Source of the DNA: Acidobacteriota bacterium
GTDB taxonomy: Bacteria > Acidobacteriota > Terriglobia > Terriglobales > Acidobacteriaceae
Direction: 5' to 3'
NCBI GenBank assembly: GCA_013289765.1
Contig: JABCZI010000008.1
Location: forward strand, 124,001-188,000
DNA length: 64,000 bases
Shown in pieces: positions 44,009 through 53,065 of the stretch (position 1 is its first letter; the number at the start of each line of letters is the position of its first letter). The notes beneath the pieces are model-generated. The model ran no database searches. It was not told the DNA's origin and saw only the letters and a list, made by a program, of their open reading frames with translations. Position numbers and translations under genes: made by a program.

Positions 44009-44752
44009 TTGCCCGTTCCTGCTGAATTCGATCATTTGCGCGTGGTCTTGGTAGACGCGCGCAATCCTCTCAACATCGGCGCTGCTGCCCGGGCGATGAG
44101 CAATTTCGGGTTCCTTCATTTGCGAGTGGTGAATCCCTACGATGTGGCGTTTCAAAATGCCCGTTCCGCCGTGGGCGCGGCCGACCTGCTGGCTAACGCC
44201 GAAAAATTCGAAACCGTAGCCGAGGCCGTTGCCGATTGCTCGCTCGTGGTCGGAACCACGGCGGTTGGCCATCGCGACCTGCAGCATTCCCTTCACCGCT
44301 TGGAACCAGGCGCACGGCTCATTCGACGCCATCTCGCGACGGCCCGCTGCGCCCTTCTGTTCGGATCGGAGAAATTCGGCCTTTCGAATCAAGACATGAG
44401 CCACTGCGACTGGCTAATGCACATACCCACTCGAGAAGAACATTTCTCGATGAATTTAGGACAGGCAGTCGCCGTGTGCTTGTATGAATTGAAGCGCGAG
44501 TCTCGCGCGCGCCTTAAGTCAGAGAAGGGAAGTCCTGCCTCGTCTGCCGAAGTAGAGCGGATTTACGAAACTCTGCTCACGGCGCTCCGGGCCAGCGGCT
44601 ATCCCAAGCTGAATACCTCGGATTCTTTTCAAGGCGCGGTTCGACGTATGATTCGCCGTCTGCGCTTGCAAAGCGGCGACGCCGAATTCCTGCTCGGCAT
44701 GCTGCGCCAGATTGTCTGGAAGTTGAAGAAAAACAGTGAAACAGAAAGCTAG
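44009..44752 (+). CDS. SpoU/TrmH-family RNA methyltransferase (TrmJ-like)
   Basis: VVLVDARNPLNIGAAARAMSNFGFLHLRVVNP; LLFGSEKFGLSNQD; MNLGQAVAVCLYEL. Confidence 0.88.
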   Translation: MPVPAEFDHLRVVLVDARNPLNIGAAARAMSNFGFLHLRVVNPYDVAFQNARSAVGAADLLANAEKFETVAEAVADCSLVVGTTAVGHRDLQHSLHRLEPGARLIRRHLATARCALLFGSEKFGLSNQDMSHCDWLMHIPTREEHFSMNLGQAVAVCLYELKRESRARLKSEKGSPASSAEVERIYETLLTALRASGYPKLNTSDSFQGAVRRMIRRLRLQSGDAEFLLGMLRQIVWKLKKNSETES

Positions 44753-44758
44753 GTGTTT

Positions 44759-46084
44759 TTAGGGCTTCACTTCTTCGGAAAGTATTTGAATCGACGTTCG
44801 GCCGAACTGAAAGTGGAGCAGCCACTCGCTGGCGGCGGGTCTTCCATCCACCTGTGGAGGATTGAATTTCCAACGCTCGGCCGCCGCCAACGCCTTATTC
44901 GCAAAATATTGGCTCGGTCCGTGAGTGAGGAAGTTCGCCTGCGTAACATTTCCCGAAGCGTCCACCGCAACCTTGACACTCACCTTCAGTCGGCCGGTGA
45001 TCGTGTTCAGCGCGTTCCGTGAAACCTCCGGCTCAACTTTTTGAAGAACGCTGCCTCGCGTCACTCCGTTTTGCCCGCCGTTCGAAGAAAAGGGCACTGG
45101 AGATTGCGTTGCCGGAGTATCGGCGGGTCCCGGGGAAATTGCCGATTGCGAATCCGTTGCGTGAGTCGGCGCGCGATGGACCAGTATTTCCACGCTAAGC
45201 CACACTCCCAGCAGCAGCGCTGCGAGAACGATACCTGCCAGGATCCACCGGTTCGAACTATGTCGTGGCTTCTTTTGCTCCTCCACTTTCGCCGCGCTAG
45301 TCACGCTGGGCGCTCGCAACCGTCTGAGGATATCGTGCACTGTGCCGCGCTGTTGCGGATCGATTTGCAGACACTGGCGCGCAATTTCATAAAGAGGAGG
45401 TGGAATTGTCTTAGGCACCGCGACCGCGCTTCCATTGCCGGTCGATACCTTCGGCGCATTCTGCGTCATGACCGCAAGCAGCGTCACTCCCAGAGACCAA
45501 ATATCTGCCGCCGCCGAGGGCCCCGTTATCGCCACCTCAGGCGCGTCGTAAGCACTGGCAGATCGAGGGCCGTCAACTTCGCCGATTTTTTGTATGCTGT
45601 CAGTAGAAAGTTTTAGCTGGTTATCAACCGCCGTGATGTTGGAAGGCGCGATTCGAGTATGCACAAATCCCGCCCGGTGCAGGTGACCCAGCGCTTGGGC
45701 TACCGGAGGCAGCATTTCGGAAGCTTCAGCCGGGGAGAGCGGGCGCACCGGCAAGACCTCTCCGAGATTCTCTTCCGCGCATTCCATTACCACATAAAGA
45801 AGTCGCGTCCCGTCGATCTGGCAGCGCCCCCATTCAAACAGCTGCATCAAGTGCGGATGAGAAAGTTTGGCGATGCTCGCCCAGCGGGAAAGCTGCGCAT
45901 CTTCGTCCAGATTTTTCGCAGGAATGAGCTTGATGGTGGCCTTCCGCGCCCCAGGGCGCTCCGTAAGGAAAACGGTGCTGTGGTCCGAACCACCCAGCCA
46001 CTGCCGCAGCGGGAACTTCCTATCGACAACTTTACCCGCCCACGTTTTCCCGAGTCCTGCCGGAGTGTTCATAGTCTGCGACAT
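44759..46084 (-). CDS. Degenerate Ser/Thr kinase domain fused through a TM helix to a TonB C-terminal domain
   Basis: HTRIAPSNI in place of HRDLKPSN; ADIWSLGVTLLAVMT; TM WILAGIVLAALLLGVWLSVEI; C-terminal TonB-like ANKALAAAERWKFNPPQVDG. Confidence 0.8.
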   Translation of the reverse strand: MSQTMNTPAGLGKTWAGKVVDRKFPLRQWLGGSDHSTVFLTERPGARKATIKLIPAKNLDEDAQLSRWASIAKLSHPHLMQLFEWGRCQIDGTRLLYVVMECAEENLGEVLPVRPLSPAEASEMLPPVAQALGHLHRAGFVHTRIAPSNITAVDNQLKLSTDSIQKIGEVDGPRSASAYDAPEVAITGPSAAADIWSLGVTLLAVMTQNAPKVSTGNGSAVAVPKTIPPPLYEIARQCLQIDPQQRGTVHDILRRLRAPSVTSAAKVEEQKKPRHSSNRWILAGIVLAALLLGVWLSVEILVHRAPTHATDSQSAISPGPADTPATQSPVPFSSNGGQNGVTRGSVLQKVEPEVSRNALNTITGRLKVSVKVAVDASGNVTQANFLTHGPSQYFANKALAAAERWKFNPPQVDGRPAASEWLLHFQFGRTSIQILSEEVKP

Positions 46085-46414
46085 GGCGAAGCGTTATTCT
46101 ATTCCAGAGCCAGGGTTCACGGGCTGCAAAGTTCGGTGGAAAAACCAAAAATTGTCGTACGCCGAGACCTCGAAAATAGCTGCAAGAGAAACGATGTGAG
46201 TCTCGGAATTCCTAAAGGAGCGTCCGACACCGGGGTCAAACGGAGACTACACTCCACTCCCAGCATCAGAGTTTGTATCGATACGGCAGCCTCCTGGAGA
46301 GGGCCACTCTCTGTAGCTGCGGAGCGCGAACGAGATAAGACGCAACCCGCGCCTTATCTCGTCTCTCGTTTAAACCGAATCGCGTAACCTGAATCGCGCA
46401 ACTCGGATTGCGCT

Positions 46415-46870
46415 CTAGTGGCGTCCGCCGCTATGTCCGCCCGCATGGCCACCACCCCGATATCCGGGGAGCGCGTGCTCACCCTTCGCTTCATGCCCTG
46501 CGTTGCCTACGTTGCCTCGCCCATCTCGCGCCTCGTTTCCCTCGAAATGGTTGAAGCGCTCCGCCCCGTGCCCCGGCAACGGTCCAGCGTAACCGTGATG
46601 AGGGTCAAACCGGTTATCGACATGTCCGTAAAAGCCGTGAGGGCCGTGAAACCACGGGCCTGCTCCAAGAAACACTCCGCCAACAAACCAATCGGGCCCG
46701 TAGTAGCCGTAAGGAGCACAGTCATAGGGGGCATAGTCGAAGTATCCGTAAGGACACACGGGAGCCGGTCCGATGTTTACGCCAACGGAAACCTGAGCTG
46801 GCGCCACCGGGGAAGAGCATAAAAGGCCAGCTACGAGAACCGCGAAAGCAAGCGCACTGATTTTGAACAT
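46415..46870 (-). CDS. Small secreted hypothetical protein, His/Gly/Tyr-rich
   Basis: Signal peptide; PVCPYGYFDYAPYDCAPYGYYGPDWFVGGVFLGAGPWFHG. Confidence 0.65.
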   Translation of the reverse strand: MFKISALAFAVLVAGLLCSSPVAPAQVSVGVNIGPAPVCPYGYFDYAPYDCAPYGYYGPDWFVGGVFLGAGPWFHGPHGFYGHVDNRFDPHHGYAGPLPGHGAERFNHFEGNEARDGRGNVGNAGHEAKGEHALPGYRGGGHAGGHSGGRH

Positions 46871-47109
46871 GATTTCTCCTTCATTCGTTCAGAGTTTCAG
46901 CTTGGACAGCTGAGGGGCAGCATAATACCGATGATCAATAGTGGGCAAAGCAATTGTTGTAAGCAAGCCGTTACACTCGTTGACTCGGTCCCGAGTCTAA
47001 ATGCGATTTTTAAGACCGGACCCTCCCATTCCAAATAACCGTTAATTCCCGCCCTTCGTCCGAAGCAAGCCCTTCCAGCCTTTTGGAATATGTTAGATTG
47101 AAAAGACGT

Positions 47110-47185
47110 GGGCGCGTAGCTCAGTTGGTAGAGCAATGCCCTTTTAAGGCATGGGTCGCAGGTTCGAGTCCTGCCGCGCTCACCA
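47110..47185 (+). tRNA. tRNA-Lys(UUU), encoded CCA; integration site
   Basis: Full cloverleaf: GGGCGCG...CGCGCTC acceptor, CTTTTAA anticodon loop, GCAGGTTCGAGTCCTGC T arm, CCA. Confidence 0.97.
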
Positions 47186-48329
47186 CAAATCCTCTGTATT
47201 CACGCACCTTCCGCGTGATTTTCCTCTCAACCCTCCGGGCACTCAATTTCCGATTGTGTCCATTTTTGTGCCTACCTGCAATTGCTATGGTTTCAGCGGG
47301 CTCCTCGCTCATGGCGGCATAAGCCCTGTCAATCGTATCGGCGCTCGGATGCACGTACCGCATGCTCATTTGAATCGAGCTATGGCCCGCAATCTTCATC
47401 AATGTCCAGACATCGCAACCGCTCGCGCCAAGCCGAGTGAGAAAAGTGTGCCGAAGGCTGTACAACACAAACGGTGTGACCTTGGAATCCTTGAGCGCCT
47501 TCTTGTGCATTTTCTTTGTGGAGTCATGTGAGATGTGCTCCGTCTTTGTCGGTGCGGGCCACACCCAACCCGTTGCAGGTTTCCCCTGTGCTTCCCAACG
47601 CGCCTCAAGCGCACCGAGCACGCCGGGCCGCATGGGAATGAAGCGACGTGTGGCGGTTGACTTGCCCGTTAGCACGTGAATTGCGCCGCGCTTGCCCGCA
47701 TTGGGCCATATGATTTGCTCCCATCGTTGTCTGTGCAGTTCATCGGGGCGAAGGCCCGTGTCAAATAGCACCGTGGCAACGTCTTTGAGCAACGGTAAGC
47801 AGACCGCGAGGTAAGCGGCTTCCTCCTTCGGTGTGATGACGCGCTCGCGCCGAGCCTCGCCCGCGAGCAATTGAATCTTGGGTGCAACCTCGATAACACC
47901 CCAATCGGCGGCGAGGCGGAGAATCCGCCGCAACACGCGCAATGAGGAATTGATTGTGCCGGGCACAACCTCTTGGCTCGTGCGCCACGCGGCAAAGCCT
48001 GCCGCGTGCTCGCCCCGAATTTCATCGAGCGGCATACCGGAGAGCGTTGCGTATTTGAGTAGAGCCCGCGTGCCGCTCCTATACCAAACAAACGTTGTGG
48101 GTGAGAGTGCCTTGGCATAAGGCTCGATGCGCCCGGTACAGAATTCCTTGAATGTGGGTGCGGCTTTTTTCTCGCGGATATCAACGAGGCCCTCTGCGAG
48201 TCTCGTGCGGTGCCCGGCTTCAATCTTGCGGGCGGTTTTGTCGCTGCCCGTCTTGGCCGATTCACGAATGACCTTGCCCTTCCACATGAAACGATACCAA
48301 TACACACCACCGCGCTTGTAGATGCCCAT
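47121..48329 (-). CDS. Tyrosine recombinase/integrase
   Basis: VLFDTGLRPDELHRQRW; YSLRHTFLTRLGASGCDVWTLMKIAGHSSIQMSMRYVHP catalytic RHRHY motifs; C-terminus reads through tRNA-Lys/att core. Confidence 0.93.
   Translation of the reverse strand: MGIYKRGGVYWYRFMWKGKVIRESAKTGSDKTARKIEAGHRTRLAEGLVDIREKKAAPTFKEFCTGRIEPYAKALSPTTFVWYRSGTRALLKYATLSGMPLDEIRGEHAAGFAAWRTSQEVVPGTINSSLRVLRRILRLAADWGVIEVAPKIQLLAGEARRERVITPKEEAAYLAVCLPLLKDVATVLFDTGLRPDELHRQRWEQIIWPNAGKRGAIHVLTGKSTATRRFIPMRPGVLGALEARWEAQGKPATGWVWPAPTKTEHISHDSTKKMHKKALKDSKVTPFVLYSLRHTFLTRLGASGCDVWTLMKIAGHSSIQMSMRYVHPSADTIDRAYAAMSEEPAETIAIAGRHKNGHNRKLSARRVERKITRKVREYRGFVVSAAGLEPATHALKGHCSTN
47140..47185 (+). repeat. att core, left copy (46-bp direct repeat within tRNA-Lys)
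   Basis: ccttttaaggcatgggtcgcaggttcgagtcctgccgcgctcacca identical to 62886-62931. Confidence 0.95.
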
Positions 48330-49051
48330 TACTTGGCCCTCCTGCTCGATTTCTTCTGTGCCTGCTCGCGCCACTCGTTGCCGTGTTCGTTCCACCACTT
48401 GTTTGACCGGAGCCGTTGCCCATAAGCCACGCACGGCCCTGCCTCGCAAAACTTTTGCGTGCGGCGCTTTCTCACAAAATAAGGTGCCGGGCAATCCGGG
48501 TTTTCGCATTTCACAGTGTTGCGGGATTCATGGTCAATCAAAAAAAGAATGCAGACCACCGTCCAAGCATCCGGTGCGGTGATGTCGATTCGGCCACGGT
48601 TAAATTTCCATTGTGAGGAGATGTTGGCGGATGCGTGCTGCCTTATTGATTCGATGGCGGCCCGATCACCTTCCCACGCCTTGCGCAAAACATCTCGTTG
48701 TTGATGCAGGTGTGAGATGCCATAGTGATAGAAGTCTGCCTTCGGATGCTCCTTGAGCAACTCGTGCACGCTCTCGTTGGGCGATAGGGGCAGCAAATCG
48801 CGAGCCTGTCCGTTTTTCCACAAGTATTCTTTCGAGGCAAACAACGGGCCGTATGACTCCACAAACTTGAGTGCGGCCTTCTCATCATCCAATAGATTCG
48901 CGAGGGCTACGTGCGGCGGATGCTTCACACCGAACACGTGGAGCGTTTCACCGCCCGCAATTACTGCAATGCTCCCCGCCCGCGCCAAGGCGGCCTTGGG
49001 TTTCACCAATTCCAACGAGTAACGGATTCCGCGTGTTTTGCTAGATGCCAT
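48329..49051 (-). CDS. Zinc-finger (CGNR-like) hypothetical protein
   Basis: C-terminal CENPDCPAPYFVRKRRTQKFCEAGPCVAYGQRLRSNKWW; overlaps integrase start. Confidence 0.65.
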   Translation of the reverse strand: MASSKTRGIRYSLELVKPKAALARAGSIAVIAGGETLHVFGVKHPPHVALANLLDDEKAALKFVESYGPLFASKEYLWKNGQARDLLPLSPNESVHELLKEHPKADFYHYGISHLHQQRDVLRKAWEGDRAAIESIRQHASANISSQWKFNRGRIDITAPDAWTVVCILFLIDHESRNTVKCENPDCPAPYFVRKRRTQKFCEAGPCVAYGQRLRSNKWWNEHGNEWREQAQKKSSRRAK

Positions 49052-49192
49052 CCTGCAATCTCCTGCGCAACCACTTGATGACAACGCATTTCTATTGCCA
49101 TGTAGCAGAAGAATACCGCATAATTGCTCTCGATGGCAAGCAAAAGTTACTGACATATAGCACTTAGCAACAGGGGAGAGGGAGGTGGGCAG

Positions 49193-49384
49193 ATGGAAAA
49201 CGAATTACTCACGTTGGGCGAGGTGAGCGGCATCCTTCGGGTGAAGTTGAGCACGTTGAGGGCGTGGCGATTGCAGAAAAAGCACCTCACGTTCCGAAAG
49301 ATTGGTGGCAAAGTGCTCGTGCACCGGGCGGATTGCAACCGGCTTATCGAGCGAAGCAAGGCCGCACCGGCAGGTGCCCGTTGA
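49193..49384 (+). CDS. MerR/excisionase-like HTH protein
   Basis: LLTLGEVSGILRVKLSTLRAWRLQKKHLTFRKIGGKVLVHRADCNRLIE. Confidence 0.75.
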   Translation: MENELLTLGEVSGILRVKLSTLRAWRLQKKHLTFRKIGGKVLVHRADCNRLIERSKAAPAGAR

Positions 49385-49563
49385 GCCGAGATGAGTTGAT
49401 ACGCAAAGTGACCGCTGCCGTTGATGACGCGATGCGCTCGCGAATCTTTGGCAGCATCGAGGTTGAATTCCGAGCGGGTGAGCCGTGTTTCATTCGCCAA
49501 CACAAGCAAGAAAAATTGGATGACACAAGGGAGCACCCGTCAAATGGAAACCGCCAACGATAA
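49381..49563 (+). CDS. Small YezD/DUF2292-like protein (TTG start)
   Basis: SRDELIRKVTAAVDDAMRSRIFGSIEVEFRAGEPCFIRQHKQEKL; translationally coupled to upstream HTH gene. Confidence 0.5.
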   Translation: MSRDELIRKVTAAVDDAMRSRIFGSIEVEFRAGEPCFIRQHKQEKLDDTREHPSNGNRQR

Positions 49564-51550
49564 CGCTCTCAACAAAGTAATCTCGCTCTTTGGAGCCAAC
49601 GACACCGGGCGCGGCGGTTTGTGCCCCGGCTGTGGTCATCACTCCATCACCATTGATAACAAAAAGGGAAAGGTGCTCGCTTGGTGCGCAGCCGAATGCG
49701 GTGCACAAGATGCGATCAATGCAAAAGTGCGCGAGCTACTCGGCCCGGAGAAACCGCTCACGCTCTCAACGTGGTGCGCTTGGAAGAAACTACCCGAGCA
49801 TTGGGTGCGTGATTTTGCTCTCGTGCATGAGCGGGTGTTTGTGTCCAAAGATGGCAAACCCCACAAGGGCCGTACTCTTTGCTTTCCCTACATCGGATTG
49901 CCGGAGGTGCGTGAATGGGTTGACGGGGAGGGCACCAAGCACACCACGCGCACGCGCCATGAGGGCGGCTTCAAATTTCGCCCGTACAAACACAAAAAAG
50001 GATTTTGGGGCGAGTACACCGGGCCGATGCTGTACGGGTTTAACTTGCTGCCTTACTACGAGGCGCACGGCATCGAGTTGAACACTGTGGTGCTCGTTGA
50101 GGGTGAATCCGACACCATCACACTCGCTTACAACGGGATTCCCACACTCGGCGTACCGGGCGCACCGAATGGTTGGCGCGATGAATTCGCCAAGGTGCCG
50201 GTGCTCGCGGCGGCCCGTCGCATTTTGTTTATAGAGGAGCCCGATGAGGCGAGTGCCAAGCTAACCAAGAAAATCGCGGCAAGTTTCGAGCCGGGCAAGG
50301 TCTGGCGCGTCAAGTTGCCGGTTAAAGATGCCTCCGATTTATGGACGCGCAACCCCAAGGAATTCGCAACGGAATGGCAAAGGGCAGTGAGTGCCGCTGC
50401 GTCTGTCATCCCGACCAACGACACAACGGCGGTGGAGGGCGAGCGGCATTACATGCTAACCCGGATGTCGGAGCGTACACCCAAAGCCCTCGAATGGTTT
50501 TGGCCCGGCAAGATTCCGAAAAACAAAGTTGCAATGTTTGCAGGTGAGCCGGGTGCCGCGAAAAGTCTTGTAACGTGCTCTCTCGCCGCCTTGCAGAGTA
50601 CCGGCAGTTGTTTGCCCGGCGAAGTGATGCCGAGCCTCAATGTGGCCGAGGTTGCAATGCTCTATTGCGAGGATGACACGGATGACACAGTTTTGCCCCG
50701 GCTCATCGCATCAGGTGCAGACCTCACGCGGATACATGAGTTGAAGGTTAAGCGCATCGCACAGGATGGCACAGAGGAGGAGAGGCACCTCGCGCTTGAT
50801 ACCGACTTGGCCATTTTGCGGGAGTGCTTGCGGGAAAACCCCAAGATTCGATTGGTCACAATTGACCCGATCACCAACTATACCGGCGCGGCCAAGATCA
50901 CCGATGAGAAGGCAATGCGCGATGTGCTCACACCACTCAAGGAGTTAGCATCCGAGCGCGAAGTCACCATCATTCTCGTTGCCCACCTCAACAAACGCTC
51001 GGATGTCAACGCACTCAACCGCGTGCTCGGAGCCGTTGCAATGACCGGTGTTGCTCGCAGTGCTTGGCTCTTTGCGGCGGATGAGGATGCCCCGGATGAC
51101 GGTTTTGACCATATGCTCATGCTCCATGGAAAGCTAAACGTTGGGCGCAAAGCAAAGCAGAGTCTCAAGTACAGCATCAAGACCAAAGACATTGCCGAGC
51201 TACCGCCCGAGGCCGACGCGGTGCCGTACATCGAGTGGAACGGCGAATCCGAGCAAACGGCGGAGGATGTGCTCGACACATCGAGCGGCAAGAAAAGCGA
51301 GAAGGCAGGCAAGCGGCAGGAGGGTGTTGCCTTCCTCCGCTCAATGCTTGGAGGCGGCCCGAGGCTCGCGGATGAGGTAAACAACGCGGCGGCGGCCCGG
51401 AGCATAAGCGAGGCAACCTTGCGGCGGGCTAAGAAAGACCTCAAGGTGCAATCGGAAAAGGAGAGGGGCACACCCAACGGGCGCATTTATTGGCGCTTGG
51501 CCGGTGATGGCCGCCTCCCGATGAGCAGCAACGATGAGCAGTATTGTTGA
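49520..51550 (+). CDS. Primase-helicase / RepA-like AAA ATPase
   Basis: CPGCGHHS...AWCAAECG Zn finger; VVLVEGESDTITLAYNG Toprim; AMFAGEPGAAKSLVTCSLAA Walker A. Confidence 0.85.
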   Translation: MTQGSTRQMETANDNALNKVISLFGANDTGRGGLCPGCGHHSITIDNKKGKVLAWCAAECGAQDAINAKVRELLGPEKPLTLSTWCAWKKLPEHWVRDFALVHERVFVSKDGKPHKGRTLCFPYIGLPEVREWVDGEGTKHTTRTRHEGGFKFRPYKHKKGFWGEYTGPMLYGFNLLPYYEAHGIELNTVVLVEGESDTITLAYNGIPTLGVPGAPNGWRDEFAKVPVLAAARRILFIEEPDEASAKLTKKIAASFEPGKVWRVKLPVKDASDLWTRNPKEFATEWQRAVSAAASVIPTNDTTAVEGERHYMLTRMSERTPKALEWFWPGKIPKNKVAMFAGEPGAAKSLVTCSLAALQSTGSCLPGEVMPSLNVAEVAMLYCEDDTDDTVLPRLIASGADLTRIHELKVKRIAQDGTEEERHLALDTDLAILRECLRENPKIRLVTIDPITNYTGAAKITDEKAMRDVLTPLKELASEREVTIILVAHLNKRSDVNALNRVLGAVAMTGVARSAWLFAADEDAPDDGFDHMLMLHGKLNVGRKAKQSLKYSIKTKDIAELPPEADAVPYIEWNGESEQTAEDVLDTSSGKKSEKAGKRQEGVAFLRSMLGGGPRLADEVNNAAAARSISEATLRRAKKDLKVQSEKERGTPNGRIYWRLAGDGRLPMSSNDEQYC

Positions 51551-51712
51551 CCATGCTCACCCAAGATACCCCATATGGTCACCGTGAGCATGGTGAGCAT
51601 GTTGTTGATTTAATTAATTATTGATTGAGCATGGTGAGCATCATCGACCACGCTCAAGGCGCTCACGGCGCTCACCGTGCGCATATGGGGGTGATGATGA
51701 GCACCCACGATT
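51550..51712. repeat. Iteron-like/inverted repeat cluster (GGTGAGCAT/ATGCTCACC) with AT-rich segment
   Basis: ccatgctcacc, gtgagcatggtgagcatg, gagcatggtgagcatcat around ttaattaattattg. Confidence 0.7.
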
Positions 51713-51813
51713 CGGGCACGTAACACCCGACTGTAGAGAGAGAAGCCACACCGCCACGTTTGGAAAAAACAGTCCCGAGGCGGTGGGGCAGATCACAACC
51801 ACAAAGTGAGCAC

Positions 51814-52074
51814 ATGCAAAGCAGAACGGACATAACGGCGGCGGAAATTTTCCTCCACACTCGCTTGATTTTTGGCGAGCGAGGAAACGTTGCCCGAGTG
51901 TCTCGATGTTTGCCGGGCTCACCACGGGCCACGTTGTACGAAACGCTTGAGAAGGCCGAGGCCGTTGCGGCGCTCGGCAAGAAGTGTTGCCCGGATTGCA
52001 TTGGAGCGCACAGCACCGAGGAAATCCCGCCCCTCGTTGATGAGGTGCCTTACGAGATTGGTTACAGACGTTGA
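51814..52074 (+). CDS. Small hypothetical protein
   Basis: MQSRTDITAAEIFLHTRLIFGERGNVARVSRCLPGSPRATLYETLEKAEAVAALGKKCCPDC. Confidence 0.5.
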   Translation: MQSRTDITAAEIFLHTRLIFGERGNVARVSRCLPGSPRATLYETLEKAEAVAALGKKCCPDCIGAHSTEEIPPLVDEVPYEIGYRR

Positions 52075-52089
52075 GAGAGAGGTTGAGAG

Positions 52090-52437
52090 ATGTGCCCACG
52101 TGCTTGCGATAAGCCCGATATTTTTATAGCTGGTTTGCCCATTGAAATCACGCCCGGTGAGTTGCGGAAAATGCTCAAGCGCATCACGACCGAGCCCTCA
52201 TACTTGCAAATTGTGCGATGCAAGCGCGGCGTGTTGATGCCGCGAGCAATCGCTTTCATCCGGCTCGCTCCATGCGCCGATGCTGTGGCCGTAATCGAGA
52301 AACTCCACGGCGTTGTGATGGATGGCCACACAATCACCGTGACCAAGTTCAAAGCAGTAAGCAACCGAGCGCCGCGAGCGTGCTTTCACTCTGTGCCGCA
52401 TCCTTGGACGATTGCGCAAACCGAGGCGGCGCAGTGA
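52090..52437 (+). CDS. RRM-fold RNA-binding protein
   Basis: RNP2-like DIFIAGLP and RNP1-like PRAIAFIRL; AVIEKLHGVVMDGHTITVTKFK C-terminal RRM signature. Confidence 0.75.
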   Translation: MCPRACDKPDIFIAGLPIEITPGELRKMLKRITTEPSYLQIVRCKRGVLMPRAIAFIRLAPCADAVAVIEKLHGVVMDGHTITVTKFKAVSNRAPRACFHSVPHPWTIAQTEAAQ

Positions 52438-52574
52438 TGGGCCAACGCATTCCTCCTCCGCCCCCTCCAAAGATGACGCCCGGTGAGCCCTTTGGCGGAT
52501 TCAATCCGTGGTGGGCTCCAATTGTTGTGTATGCCGTGCTCACCGCACTTCTCATTTGGATGGCCGCACGATGA
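52437..52574 (+). CDS. Small single-TM protein
   Basis: MGQRIPPPPPPKMTPGEPFGGFNPWWAPIVVYAVLTALLIWMAAR; start/stop overlap with RRM gene. Confidence 0.55.
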   Translation: MGQRIPPPPPPKMTPGEPFGGFNPWWAPIVVYAVLTALLIWMAAR

Positions 52575-52738
52575 TGCGTAAGTGCATCAACCCCACCAAG
52601 TCACCGAGCACCGAGGGCGCATTGTACTTCGATGAAAACGGAAAGCGAATTACCGAGAGCCCAGTGCGGCATGTGCCCGACCCATGGGCCGCGCTCGTGG
52701 CGGTCGCGTCACAGGCGAGAGTGATGGAGGAGGGTTAA
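52571..52738 (+). CDS. Small hypothetical protein
   Basis: Coupled start overlapping previous stop (ATGA). Confidence 0.5.
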   Translation: MMRKCINPTKSPSTEGALYFDENGKRITESPVRHVPDPWAALVAVASQARVMEEG

Positions 52739-52741
52739 CAC

Positions 52742-52969
52742 ATGGCAGATTTTGCACCGATCACAGCCGAAGAGAGAGCCAACAACAAGGCCAACCGCCT
52801 CAAGCATGCGGCATCACCGGCAGACGGATTGACCGTGCGCGTGCTTGATAAGCGACACGCCAACACGAGTTTTGCAAGCCGTGGCGTTGAGCCCGGCGCG
52901 GTTGTGGTGTTGAGCCGTGACACTGCATTGCAGGCGATCAAAGATGAGCACGCGGGAATCGCGGAATAA
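52742..52969 (+). CDS. Small hypothetical protein
   Basis: 75 aa ORF directly following in the same operon. Confidence 0.5.
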   Translation: MADFAPITAEERANNKANRLKHAASPADGLTVRVLDKRHANTSFASRGVEPGAVVVLSRDTALQAIKDEHAGIAE

Positions 52970-53065
52970 CCCAACAATCTTGCGATGGTCGCACCTCGCA
53001 CGAGAGGGTAGGAGCGCAGAGCCGAGCCGGGCAACCGGCTCCCTTTCGTCTACAATGACGAAGGC

